From: Progne subis subis
Lineage: Eukaryota > Chordata > Aves > Passeriformes > Hirundinidae
Length of the DNA stretch: 64,000 nt
Reading direction: 5' to 3'
Assembly: GCA_022316685.1 (NCBI GenBank)
Contig: JAKJHU010000385.1
Span: forward strand, 124,001-188,000
Position 1 is the stretch's first letter, and each line of letters begins with the position of its first letter. Below are positions 23,855-33,503 of the stretch, piece by piece. Both the position numbers and the translations under genes were made by a program. Under the pieces are notes generated by a model. It was not told where the DNA came from and made no database searches. It saw nothing but the letters and a program-made list of their open reading frames with translations.

Positions 23855-25097
23855 TTAACACCTAGGGTGGAAGGGGTCTCCGAGGCCTGTGACCACCTGC
23901 CTGGGCTGCGGGGACCGTCTCGGGGCAGCCTCCTGGAGACCACGCAAGCGCCATGGTCTCGTGGGCGCTGTCTGTGCCACCCAGCTGCAGCTGTTGCTGC
24001 CTGAGTCAGGCACAGCATCCTGGGAGCCCTGAGCTGGACACTGGTGGCTGCACGATGTTTGTGGCTCAGCCACCTGCTCCTGGGAATGCCACTTCTTCTC
24101 CAACTGGGCTCCTGTTTGTGCTTCCCAGCTTTCCCTAGCTGTGTCAGTGCCCTGGGACACACCAGGGCTCTCGATGTGCACGGGATGCTGTTGATGTGGA
24201 AGGGAGCAGGAGGAGGTGTCCAGCGCTTGCCCAGGGTGCGCAGGCACGGAGGCTTTCTTGAGAGGCCGGGAGGGCTGGAGGCCTCCAGGAGGGAATGTGT
24301 GGGAGGGAGGCAGGAACTGGACGCCAGTGACGGGTGTTTGCAGGCGCAGGATCTTGAAGGGCTGGGGGCTCTCAGCAGGGATGGAGGCTGTGGCAAGCTG
24401 CTGGGAGGGAGGCGGCATCTTGGCACTGGGGAGGTTCTGCGAGGGAGGGAGGCGCTTGAGATCAGGGCGGGACTTGCAGGGTTGGAGGCCGTCAGAGGCG
24501 GTGGAGGCTCCCGGAAGGCTGGATGTGGGCCAGTCCTGAGCTTCTCCCAGGGATAGTTGGTGTCCAACACAATCTCCTGGAAGGGCTGGAGGCTGTGCCA
24601 GGAATGGCCCCTCTGGCTGGGAGGAGCCTGCCCGAGGCACGGAAGCGCCTGGCGCAGCAGGACGAGGCACAGCAGGGCAGGTGGCCTCGCTTGCCCAGCT
24701 GCTGCAGGTGCGCCCACAGCGCCCGCCACATGGCAGGATGAAGCGCAGCCCATGTCCCATGGTGAGACCGGAGCAGCAGCATCAGCCCCTGCAGCTCCTT
24801 GGCCACGCTGACGCAGGGGCCGCAGCTGCCGGGTCCCTTGGGGCAAGTGGCAGGAGCATCGGGATGCTTTCGACGGCTTGCGCCAGGCCCGGAGGCCCTG
24901 GCAGCCACAGGGGCTCCTGGGCTCCTGCCTGGGCCCCTGGCCCGGCCCCCGAGCTGCTTGCGCGGCCTCCGAGTCCCGGCCTGCCGGCCCTGCCATGCCC
25001 GGTGGCCAATGACCCAGCGGACAGCCACCGTGGCCAGCAGCAGGGCAAGTGCAGCCAGCAGGACGCTGATGTCGCTCACGGCTCCGACACGTGCCAT
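23855..25097 (-). pseudogene. array gene copy m2: MARV-type gene with a +1 shift
   Basis: Starts MARVGAVSDISVLLAALALL at 25097, with the same membrane segment, basic stretch and helix as the other copies. It reads open to 24492 (201 residues). Relative to the 32257 copy there are 13 bases instead of 12 between GAGAAGCTC and ATCCAGCCTT (about 24520-24545). The Pro/Ser-rich C-terminal frame therefore continues one frame over, to the usual end FHPRC-TAA at 23855. An AATAAA overlaps the stop (minus sense, 23855-23850). It is either a frameshifted copy or a copy with a different, shorter product ending GSLHRL. Upstream, its unit is cut by the B-family LTR at 25399. Confidence 0.5.
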
Positions 25098-25131
25098 CGC
25101 CACTGCACTGGCAGCTGTGGGGCCGGCCCGC

Positions 25132-25232
25132 CTTATATAGGGATGGCCCGGTGACCTCACAATGCTGGGGCCGCCACATGGCGTGACATCACAGCCCAGC
25201 CTCAGGCCGCTGTCACGCCATTTGTGACCTCA
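25132..25232 (-). promoter_or_regulatory. promoter of m2: TATATAAG plus three TGAnGTCA sites
   Basis: Minus sense: TGAGGTCA (25232-25225), TGATGTCA, TGAGGTCA, then TATATAAG (25139-25132), with the ATG 35 bp further on. Element order and spacing equal those of the other copies. Confidence 0.7.
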
Positions 25233-25398
25233 CAGCACCGCCTGCCTCAGGGCCAGCAAGACCCACTCAGGCACCAGGGCGCTGATGGCCAGGAAAGGCC
25301 TGCCACTGAAAATGGGAGCCCAGGCCGTGGCAGCCAAGCTCTCCCAGGAGCACGGGCCACATCAGGAAGAGGTCAGGTGCCACCAATGCCTAGCCCAT

Positions 25399-25917
25399 TG
25401 TAGAAAAATGCCTTCTTCCCTCCTGCTGCGGAGGACTCCAGGATGGTGTAGATGAATGTAGACAAGAGATCTCTGAAGTTGGGTCTTAGAAGAACAGGTT
25501 TATTGTGTAGAGTGTGAGGCCTTGCTCGGAGCTGCCAGGCGCAGCTGTGGCATGGCCTCGGAAGGTGGGGGCAAGTAACAGATAAAGAAATTCCAAGAGC
25601 AAGATGCAAGAGGCAAGAGAGAGGGGCAAAGGAGAGAAGAGAACAGAAGCGCAGCCCACTCTCACAGCCTTCTGATAAGGGGTCTTGAGGTGGGCTGTAA
25701 TAGGCTTGTGCCAATGGGGTTACAGATACTTGCTACTTCAGGCGGGTTACATGTGTGGGATGAATTATACATTGGGGGTTGTTTTTGCAGGCATCTAGTA
25801 GCTAGGACATTTTAAACATCAAAAGTTACTTTCAATTCTATCTCAGTTACAGGTTTCACATTCTCAGAGTCCAAGCAATCATATTTATAGGGCTTTCTGG
25901 CTTCATCCTTCCCAACA
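25399..25917 (-). repeat. B-family LTR (3' LTR of the minus-strand fragment)
   Basis: In minus sense it begins TGTTGGGAAGGATGAAGCC and ends GGCATTTTTCTACA (519 bp). A purine-rich tract (AAGAATGGGGGAGA) precedes it. Outside it lies ATGGGC (25393-25398 in minus sense), then array-unit sequence. It has an AATAAA (CACAATAAACCTG). It matches the LTR at 39355 more closely than the LTR at 48342. Confidence 0.88.
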
Positions 25918-26543
25918 TCTCCCCCATTCTTATTAACAACTAAAACGCTAGACACTGTCTTACTCATTACTTTTTGCACACACTGAAGTATGCAGGGAAC
26001 TGCTACTAAAACTACAATTACTACTATTAGAACAATCAAACCTATCTTACAAAGTTCCTTTAGCCAAGGTGCAAAGCTCAAACCATCAAACAAATTGTCC
26101 AGCCAAGATGGGTCATCTATTGTAATTTGGCCAGCTAAATCTCTCAATTCTTGCAATTGTTTATGAATGGAAACAGAGTGATCAGATAAATTCATTCATC
26201 ACAAACCTTCAAAATCCTCACAACCATGTCCATGTGCCAGAAGAAGGTAATCAATAGCAGCTCTGTATTTTAAAATGGCATGTCTGATTTCTTCTTCATC
26301 TGTCAGCAAGTCACTGATCATAATAGAGGTGGCATTTACTTCTTTGCTGAGCCAGCATCTTAACTTGTTCAGTTGTTTTAGGGCAATTGAATAGCTTAGC
26401 TGAGGCAGGAAAGTGCTAGCAGCAATTGACTCTCCTGAGTTCCAAGGATGGAAATTACTATCACAGTTGCTCTCATATTCATGTCCCCAGGAGGATCTAA
26501 TCCTTCTGCTTTTCTTTTTGACTGCTTTTTTGACACTGGGAGC
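25812..26543 (-). pseudogene. B-family env, 3' part, cut by a C element
   Basis: Transmembrane half of an alpharetrovirus-like env. In minus sense it reads from KKSRRIRSSWGHEYES through RAAIDYLLLAHGHGCEDFEGL. There the expected CC is replaced by a stop (TGATGA where the plus-strand copy has TGCTGC). It then reads MNLSDHSVSIHKQLQ and a membrane span IGLIVLIVVIVVLVAVPCIL, and ends inside the LTR at 25812. The 5' end is at 26543, where the C-family LTR begins in mid-gene. No surface-subunit part remains. Confidence 0.85.
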
Positions 26544-26836
26544 TGCTGCCTCCCCTGAGGCGTAGCGACCTGTTTCAGGAACAACACGGCAGCCACACCC
26601 AGGCTGCTCGGGCCATCAGCTCACAGACACCAATGTGGTGGATGGCAAACGGCATTTATTCACTGGTTACATGGAGTTATAAAACCACTGTTTGCTACGT
26701 CACAGCCATCTGCTTACGTTACAAGTTACGTGTTGCTTAGCTTATCAGGGACACTAAACAACTAAGTGTTGAGGGAGGGGTTCTGACTGCCTGTACAACG
26801 CGATATCTTCCGACCGCCTGTCCCTAATCTCCCACA
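26544..26836 (-). repeat. C1 element 3' LTR (293 bp)
   Basis: Plus strand TGCTGCCTCC to CTCCCACA. In minus sense it starts TGTGGGAGATTAGGG and has AATAAA (26660-26655). A G-run tract (GGGGGGGGGGAGA) just outside, at 26837-26850, is the polypurine tract. The left flank is B-family env. Confidence 0.88.
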
Positions 26837-26987
26837 TCTCCCCCCCCCCCATGATTAAGTAAAACACCTATAAAAGTATAAAAGTTATAAAGTTATAAAA
26901 AATATAAAAGTTATAAAAAATGCAAAAGCTGTTAAAGTTAGTATAATATGATACAAAGTGATACAACATGTTAGTAATAAATGCACT

Positions 26988-28180
26988 TCATGGTAATTGC
27001 AGGCGTTCGACAAATAGGATGTCGACTTTCTCTAAACGGCTTCGAACAAATGACACTAACCTGTTCAAAATGCAAGGCCCAAAAATCAATACCAAGAGTA
27101 TCATGGTAAGAGGGCCTATCAGGGTGGAAACAAGGGTGGCTAGCCATGGGGACTGATTGAACCATGACTCAAACCATCCCTGTTGGGCCTCTCTCTCTCT
27201 CTTTCTCTGGGCCAGTCTTTCTCTCAGTTCGGCCATGGAGTCTCGCACAACTCCGGTATGGTCTGCATAAAACCAGCATTCTTCTCTCAAGGCAGCACAC
27301 AGGCCTCCTTGCTGCATGAGCAAGAGGTCCAGTCCTCGCCTGTTCTGTAGGACGACTTCTGAAAGCGAGGAGGTAGATTCCTCCAGAGAGGAGATGGATT
27401 TTTCAATTCCTAACAAGTCCTCATCAATCGTCATTTGCAGCTGAGAAAGTCCTTGGTGTTGGGTCACGAGAGCTGAAACACCTGTGGCTGTACCGGCAGA
27501 TCCTAGGCCAAGGAGCATTGCAATGGTTATACCTGTCATTACTTCTCTTTTGTAGAGCTGGATGGTTTCTTCTAAAAAGCGATACATTTCCTCTTCTTGG
27601 TGATACAGGACTCTAGGAACAATCAGAACTTGGACACAAAAGTCAGCAAGGTAATTGAATTTACCAAGGTACACACAGGGTGTTATTCCAGATTGTTGGC
27701 AAACCCACATTCCTGGTACGAATGGGACTGCCCACTTATCAGTCTTTTGGCTAGGTTGGATGAACTCAGCACAAATGTTTCCCATCTGCTTTGCTAAGGT
27801 TACATTGCCAAAGCACTTGCCTCGGCCTGTGACTTGACTCAGGGTAATTTCCCTCCGGGGGGTGTCCCATCTACAGTTATGTGGATTATCTGCTGCAGAA
27901 TATTCAAAAGGAACATCAAGAGTGACACCCTCATAGAAAGGATGTTCTGCATTATAACACAACCAGCATGACTTTGTAAAGTTTGGATTGGATTGGTTCA
28001 ACGACAAAAAGGTAGCATTTAATACACTAAGAAATGGATTGTAAGGATCTGACTTAGGTTCTTGGTAGATAGCTAAAGGACTGAATGAGGAGGAGGTGCC
28101 AGGTGTGGCCTCTCTCCTGTGTCTGCGTGCTGTGAGAATCTGATAGTGTCTAATTGATTGGGGTACTGAAGGTAGGAGTC
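26988..28180 (-). pseudogene. C1 env: gamma-type, 5'-truncated
   Basis: Envelope glycoprotein with the conserved CWLC motif (KSCWLCYNAEHPFYEG) near its start, so the usual N-terminal receptor-binding part and signal peptide are missing. A fusion-peptide-like stretch (MLLGLGSAGTATGVSALV) is followed by an ISU-like segment (LQNRRGLDLLLMQQGGLCAA). The CX6CC knot reads CAALREECW, with the last Cys changed. A membrane anchor (WLATLVSTLIGPLTMILLVL) and a short tail follow. The frame is open from 28241 to 26988. The upstream codons are gag-derived sequence in another frame. No cleavage site of RxKR type was seen (YKREV only). It is not expected to work as an entry protein. Confidence 0.82.
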
Positions 28181-30294
28181 TGATAATTTGCACGCTCGCC
28201 CAATTTAAATGCCTGGCTGCATTTAAAGCATGCCATTTCACTATTTATTGCAGTACGAATGGCTGCTTGGATTGGGGCAAAATGTTCCTCTTTTGCAACA
28301 TGCCTGATCATGTCTGCGAGGTTGGACCCGGGTGGTAATGATCTTAAAATGTCCTTAGTGGCTGAATTGCATTGCTGGCGCAAGCACTCTGCTAACACAG
28401 GACCCTTTGCCTCTGAAGGCAAAGCTGAGGAGTCAAGTGATGCTTGGAGCCGATCTACAAATTGTGTAAAACTCTCACTCTCACTTTGCTTTATTGTGGA
28501 CCATGATGATGGTTTAGCAATGACCATGGAAGCAGAGCAGATAGCTTCCCTGGCAGCACGGGTAGTTGTCATGACCTCGTGGGCCCGTAGGCCCTCGGCT
28601 TGTGCCTGGGGGGTGATCATGGTTGGGTCCGTGCCCATGAGCAGCTGCAGGCTGGAGCCATATAGAGGATGATCCGGACCAGTGACCAGAGCTAGTTGCT
28701 TTGCACAATTGTCCTCCCACTCTTGTTTAAAAACTATCATCCCTGCCCCATCAAAAATCAATCTGCAGGTTTGCTTTATGTCAAATGGGAGCATGTCATC
28801 CCCTCCAAAAACACTATCAATGAGAGTGGAAACCATAGCTGAATTGATCCCTCTGTCAGTGATTGCTTTAACAATTGCTTGTATGTCCTTAGGGTTTACT
28901 GGTGAGTACGTTCTCTGGTTTCCACCTGCCCCCCCCACTCGGACTGGAAAAGCCAGTGTGGCCTATGGACCCCAATTGGCACATGCGACTTTTATTTTCC
29001 TCCAGTCTGTGAGAGGAGTTCGTTCTTTTTCTGACTTCCCCTCAACCCGAGTAGAAACATTGTTGTTACTGATTTTATATACTGTTACTTCTTCTTTGTC
29101 GGAGCCAGAGCCAGAGCCGGCAGCGGAGGACTGGCTGTCCCAGTCCCAGCTTGAGTCCAATTCAGAGCCGAAAGTCGACTGACTGGCTGCTTCCGGGCTC
29201 GGGACCCTTTTGGTCGGGCTCCGACCCCGCCCCTTTCCCTCAGGGCTGGGCCGTCCCTTCCCTCTTGGCCCCGCCCCTTTCCCTCAGGGCTGGGCCGTCC
29301 CTTCCCTCTTGGCCCCGCCCCTTTCCCTCAGGGCTGGGCCGTCCCTTCCCTCTTGGCCCCGCCCCTTTCCCTCAGGGCTGGGCCGTCCCTTCCCTCTTGG
29401 CCCCCGCCCCTTTCCCTCAGGGTTGAGCCTCCCCTTTTTTCCCCTTTTTAAACTTTGTTCCTTTAAAGAATGTCCTACTTAGCAAGCGTTCCGACTACCT
29501 TTAATTCCCTCTTTCTTCTGTTTGCGTGTGCCCGCGCTATCAAACAAGCTGTTGGCAGCAGGCACACTGTAAAAAACTTTGTTTGCTGGTTCTTGGTTGT
29601 CTGCCAAATATTCTGATTTAGTTACATTCTTATTTTCTCCCAGCGATTCAATGCAATCTCCTGCTGTATAGGGTGGAGGTCCCCCCTCAGCCCCTTCTAC
29701 CAGCGACCCCCCAGCAGAATTTTTGGCAATATTCCTAGCTTCCTCAGTTAATTGATCATAAAACAATTTTGCCTGATTTTTTTCTTTAGCAGCTAACTCT
29801 GGACTTGAAGGCTTTGAATAAAGATTTTGTTCCTGCAAGCCTCCGCAGTCATTAGGACAAACTTTATCAGCAGTCTGAACAGACTCATTGTCTTTCAGAC
29901 CGCATTTTCCTACACTCTGATAATCCCCTTTAAAATTTTCCTCTGAAAAAGTTTCCTCTAAAACAGTTTGCGTTGCAGCTCCTACACCGAGCTGCGGCGT
30001 AAATTTTAGACAATTCTGTGCAGCTTTCCAGGTCTCTTGTTCCTGCAAAGCCTTCTGCAAAGATTGCACAACCCTCCCCCATGACTTAAGATACTTTGCC
30101 GACCCTGAAAGCATAGTTTCCTCGGCTAAAGCTTTCGTACAGTGATCCCAAATATCTGGGTGGAGAATTTCCACCGGACGATCGATGATACTAAGCTCCA
30201 AAAGCCTCGTCACTGCGAGGGTAAAATCTTTTGCTTTACAATCAATTCCACACTTTTTATGAATCTGAGATATGATCTTCATGAGAGATTCCAT
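28150..30294 (-). pseudogene. C1 gag: beta-like, broken, joined to env
   Basis: Starts MESLMKIISQIHKKCG at 30294 and is open to 29479. A repeat-rich segment then carries frameshifts. After that comes DSSWDWDSQSSAAGSGSGSD with a nonsense TAG after ACANWGP (the second copy has TCG). The capsid runs 28938-28150 with a major-homology-like stretch (ESFTQFVDRLQASL). The nucleocapsid is cut after CFKC, half of a CCHC box, and the frame closes a few codons on, at 28150. The whole of pro and pol is absent. The type is beta/alpha-like judged from motifs, not from an alignment. Confidence 0.8.
29224..29440. repeat. 44-bp tandem repeat inside C1 gag
   Basis: Five units of CCCCGCCCCTTTCCCTCAGG plus GCTGGGCCGTCCCTTCCCTC and TTGG. 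The C2 copy holds about three degenerate units at 52990-53110. 44 is not a multiple of 3, so changes in unit number shift the gag frame. Confidence 0.88.
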
Positions 30295-30394
30295 CCTTCT
30301 CCCACGGGTCCGGAGGCGTCCCTCCTGCCGAGCTGGCCCCGACGCTCGGCCGTCGTTCACCCGTCCAGGCAACTCCCATTCTCCCGGGCGATGT

Positions 30395-30414
30395 TCCCAG
30401 GGGTTTCGGCACCA
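30395..30414 (-). promoter_or_regulatory. C1 primer binding site, tRNA-Phe type
   Basis: Minus sense TGGTGCCGAAACCCCTGGGA, two bases from the LTR end. It differs from the tRNA-Phe complement by a 2-base insertion. Confidence 0.78.
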
Positions 30415-30416
30415 CT

Positions 30417-30710
30417 TGCTGCCTCCGCTGAGGCGTAGCGACCTGGTTCGGGAACAACACGGCAGCCACACCCAGGCTGCTCAGGCCACCAGCTCACAGA
30501 CACCAATGTGGTGGACGGCTAATGGCATTTATTAACTGATTACATGGAGTTACAAAACCTCTGTTTGCTACATCATATCCGTCTGCTTACGTTGCAAGTT
30601 ACGTGTTGCTTAGCTTATCAGGGACACTAAACAACTAGAGTGTTGAGGGAGGGGTTCTCTCTGCCCGTACAACGCGATATCTTCCGTCCGTCTGTCCCTA
30701 CTCTCCCACA
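30417..30710 (-). repeat. C1 element 5' LTR (294 bp)
   Basis: TGCTGCCTCC to CTCTCCCACA on the plus strand, close to the LTR at 26544-26836. The outer flank (GGTCTGTGACCCCCCACTGC) is array-unit sequence, not the env that flanks the other end. There is no target duplication. Confidence 0.9.
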
Positions 30711-32121
30711 GGTCTGTGACCCCCCACTGCCACCAAAGGCTATGCCGGCTGCCTTGCCGGCACGGTGGGCTGTGGAGCACACTTTGGGGAGCAGAGGGGA
30801 CACAAGGCAGGCCTCCACTGAAGGGCTAGCCTGTGTGGGAAGAGCGGGCAGAGTGAAGGGACGCAGGACGCTGCGAGTGGGGCAGTGGAAAGCAACAGCT
30901 GAGGACAGCCGAAAGGCCAAAGAGAGCAGAAGAACTTGTTGCACATGAGGAAGTGGGGGCTGAAGGTGTGTGCTGGCCTTTTGCTGGTGCCTCAGAGGGA
31001 CGGGCAACCTGAGCACGTAAAGCAATGGGGAACAGAGACACGCAGAGCTCCTTATGCGTCCAGAGAACATGTGTCTGTTGCTGCGTGGGCAGCTGTGTGA
31101 GCTGCTGCCAATGAGAGGCAGGGGCTCTGAGGGCACGCTGTCCCTCTTTTCCTCGAGGAGAAGGACAGCACAGCTGCCGGAGCTGCTTGCCAGGGTGTGT
31201 GCGCTTTCATCGCTGCCTTGCAGCGATGGGTTGGGAGTGGCCAGTGCCCGGAGCCAAGCTGTCCCTCTCCCGGTGTGTGACTCGCAGCAGGCTGGAAGCA
31301 GCGCTAGCACGGCCGGCTGCTGCCCCTGCCTGGTGACAGCAGAGGCTGGCACGGGCAGCCTCTTGCCAGACTGCAGGTGGCCCAGGCAGGACTGGGCTTT
31401 CCGTCGGCAGAGATGCCCAAGGGATGGGGCCGGGCCCATGCGAGCTGTGGCCATCACTCTGGTGATCCAGTGGCAGCACTAATCCTGCCCACTTACAGCA
31501 GCTGGGACTGAGCAGCCAGACACGTAGCCTGAGCCTGTGGAATGAAGCTGCTCAGGCAGGGCCAGACCTGGAGCAGGGATTCCACTCCTGGTGTGGCCAG
31601 CACATCAGGCCATGCAAGTGTTGCAGCAAGTGCAGAGGAGGCCAGCAGGGTTTAAAGGTGAGCAGCTCTCCTGTGGAGACAGCTTGAGAGAGAGTCGGAG
31701 CTGCTCAGGCTGGAGAAGAGAAGGTTGTGGGGAGATCTCCCAGTGCCTTGCAGTGTGTGCCAGGAGCTGGTAGGGAGCTGCAGAGGCATTCTGTGACAGC
31801 AATTGTAGTGATAGGCTAAGGGGTTGGAGCTGTCAGGCAGGTGGGGAGAGCTGCCTGGGCATGGGGAACTGCAGCCGCCTTTGTGTCTGCAGGATCTTCT
31901 CCGGCACAGGGCAGAGGCTGTTCCCAGCCAGCAGTTCCACAGCCTTGGGGGAGCCATGGGCAGGGCATTGGTGGCACCTGACCTCTTCCTGATGTGGCCC
32001 GGGCTCCTGGGAGCGCTTGGCTGCCACGGCCTGGGCTCCCATTTTCAGTGGCAGGCCTTTCCTGGCCATCAGCGCCCTGCTGCCTGAGTGGGTCTTGCTG
32101 GCCCTGAGGCAGGCGGTGCTG
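30711..32121 (+). repeat. partial array unit upstream of p1
   Basis: Begins abruptly inside a unit at the C1 LTR junction (equivalent to about 34650 in the next unit) and runs to the promoter of p1. It includes the CR1-like relic at about 31600-31800. On the minus strand, a 78-codon frame starting MARKGLPLKMGAQAVAAK lies at 32069-31833. Confidence 0.82.
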
Positions 32122-32222
32122 TGAGGTCACAAATGGCGTGACAGCGGCCTGAGGCTGGGCTGTGATGTCACGCCATGTGGCGGCCCCAGCATTGTGAGGT
32201 CACCGGGCCATCCCTATATAAG
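32122..32222 (+). promoter_or_regulatory. promoter of p1: TATATAAG plus three TGAnGTCA sites
   Basis: TGAGGTCA at 32122-32129, TGATGTCA at 32163-32170, TGAGGTCA at 32195-32202 and TATATAAG at 32215-32222. GGCGTGACA (32135-32143) and TGTCACGCC (32166-32174) are perfect inverted arms. The last TGAGGTCA starts 20 bp before the TATA box. The ATG at 32257 is 42 bp after the first T of the box, which leaves a leader of only about 10-12 bases if initiation is at the normal distance. TGAGGTCA close to TATA is known from testis-specific promoters driven by CREM, such as that of testis ACE. Use here is inference. Confidence 0.72.
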
Positions 32223-32256
32223 GCGGGCCGGCCCCACAGCCGCCAGTGCAGTGGCG

Positions 32257-33498
32257 ATGGCACGTGTCGGAGCCGTGAGCGACGTCAGTGTCCTGCTGGC
32301 TGCACTTGCCCTGCTGCTGGCCACGGTGGCTGTCCGCTGGGTCATTGGCCACCGGGCACGGCAGGGCCGGCAGGCCGGGACTCGGAGGCGGCGCAAGCAG
32401 CTCGGGGGCCGGGCCAGGGGCCCAGGCAGGAGCCCAGGAGCCCCTGTGGCTGCCAGGGCCTCCAGGCCTGGCGCCAGCCCTCGGAAGCATCCCGATGCTC
32501 CCGCCACTTGCCACAAGGGACCCGGCAGCTGCGGCCCCTGCGTCAGCGTGGCCAAGGAGCTGCAGGGGCTGATGCTGCTTCTCCGGGCTCACCGTGGGAC
32601 ATGGGCTACGCTTCATCCTGCCATGTGGCGGGCGCTGTGGGCGCACCTGCAGCAGCTGGGCAAGCGAGGCCACCTGCCCTGCTGTGCCTCGTCCCGCTGC
32701 TCCGGGCGCTTCCGTGCCTCCAGCAGGCTCCTCCCATCCAGAGGGGCCATTCCTGGCACAGCCTCCAGCCCTTCCAGGAGATTGTGTTGGACACCAAGCA
32801 TCCCTGGGAGAAGCTCGGCCCGGCCTAGATCCAGCCTTCTGAGAGCTTCCACCGCCTCTGACGGCCTCCAACCCAGCAAGTCCCTCCCTGCTCTCAAGCG
32901 CCTCCCTCCCTCGCAGAACCTCCCCAGCGCCGAGACGCCGCCTCCCTCCCAGCAGCTTGCCACAGCCTCCATCCCTGCTGAGAGCCCCCAGCCCTTCAAG
33001 ATCCTGCACCTGCCAAGACCCGTCCCTGGCGTCCAGTTCCTGCCTCCCTCCCACACATTCCCTCCTGGAGGCCTCCAGCCCTCCTGGCATCTCAGGAAAG
33101 CCTCCGCGCCTGCGCACCCTCAGCAAGCGCTGGACACCTCCTCCTGCTCCCTTCCACATCAACAGCATCCCGTGCACATCGAGAGCCCCGGTGTGTCCCA
33201 GGGCACTGACACAGCCAGGGAAAGCTGGGAAGCACAAACAGGAGCCCAGTTGGAGATGGAGAGGCATTCCCAGGAGCAGGTGGCCGAGCCACAAACATCC
33301 TGCAGCCACCAGTGTCCAGCGCAGGGCTCCCAGGATGCTGTGCCTGACTCAGGCAGCAACAGCTGCAGCTCGGTGGCACAGACGGCGCCCACGAGACCAT
33401 GGCGCTTGCGTGGTCTCCAGGAGGCTGCCCCGAGACGGTCCCTGCAGCCCAGGCAGGTGGTCACAGGCCTCGGAGAGCCCTTCCACCCTAGGTGTTAA
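32257..33498 (+). CDS. array gene copy p1: intact 413-residue MARV-type protein
   Basis: The only copy open from start to the shared end. Residues 1-9 are MARVGAVSD. About 10-32 form a membrane segment (VSVLLAALALLLATVAVRWVIG). About 33-80 are rich in Arg, Gly and Pro (GRQAGTRRRRKQLGGRARG). CGPC lies near 90, then a helix AKELQGLMLLLRAHRGTW and QQLGKRGHLPCCAS. The remaining 230 residues are Pro/Ser/Gln-rich and likely disordered (PPSQNLPS, QPFKILHLPRPVPG, FLPPSHTFPPGG), ending EPFHPRC. TAA at 33496-33498 shares a base with AATAAA. The start was chosen by TATA distance and conservation in seven copies. All three frames are fairly open at this GC content, so the reading frame is not proven. The family is unknown to me. 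A single-pass membrane protein with a basic, then disordered, cytoplasmic tail is plausible. Confidence 0.55.
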   Translation: MARVGAVSDVSVLLAALALLLATVAVRWVIGHRARQGRQAGTRRRRKQLGGRARGPGRSPGAPVAARASRPGASPRKHPDAPATCHKGPGSCGPCVSVAKELQGLMLLLRAHRGTWATLHPAMWRALWAHLQQLGKRGHLPCCASSRCSGRFRASSRLLPSRGAIPGTASSPSRRLCWTPSIPGRSSARPRSSLLRASTASDGLQPSKSLPALKRLPPSQNLPSAETPPPSQQLATASIPAESPQPFKILHLPRPVPGVQFLPPSHTFPPGGLQPSWHLRKASAPAHPQQALDTSSCSLPHQQHPVHIESPGVSQGTDTARESWEAQTGAQLEMERHSQEQVAEPQTSCSHQCPAQGSQDAVPDSGSNSCSSVAQTAPTRPWRLRGLQEAAPRRSLQPRQVVTGLGEPFHPRC

Positions 33499-33503
33499 AT
33501 AAA
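33498..33503 (+). terminator. polyadenylation signal of p1
   Basis: AATAAA overlapping the TAA stop by one base. Equivalent signals are at 37433-37438, 57143-57148, 61060-61065 and, on the minus strand, 23855-23850. Confidence 0.6.

Noticed and set aside
29151..29482. Pro/Ser-rich repeat protein on the plus strand (FPQGWAVPSLLAP units)
   Set aside because: Produced by the 44-bp repeat read on the non-coding strand of ERV gag.
32194..32256. Upstream extension of the array frame (MRSPGHPYIRRAG...)
   Set aside because: It would be translated from the TATA box itself, which lies inside the codons, so it cannot be in the mRNA made from that promoter.
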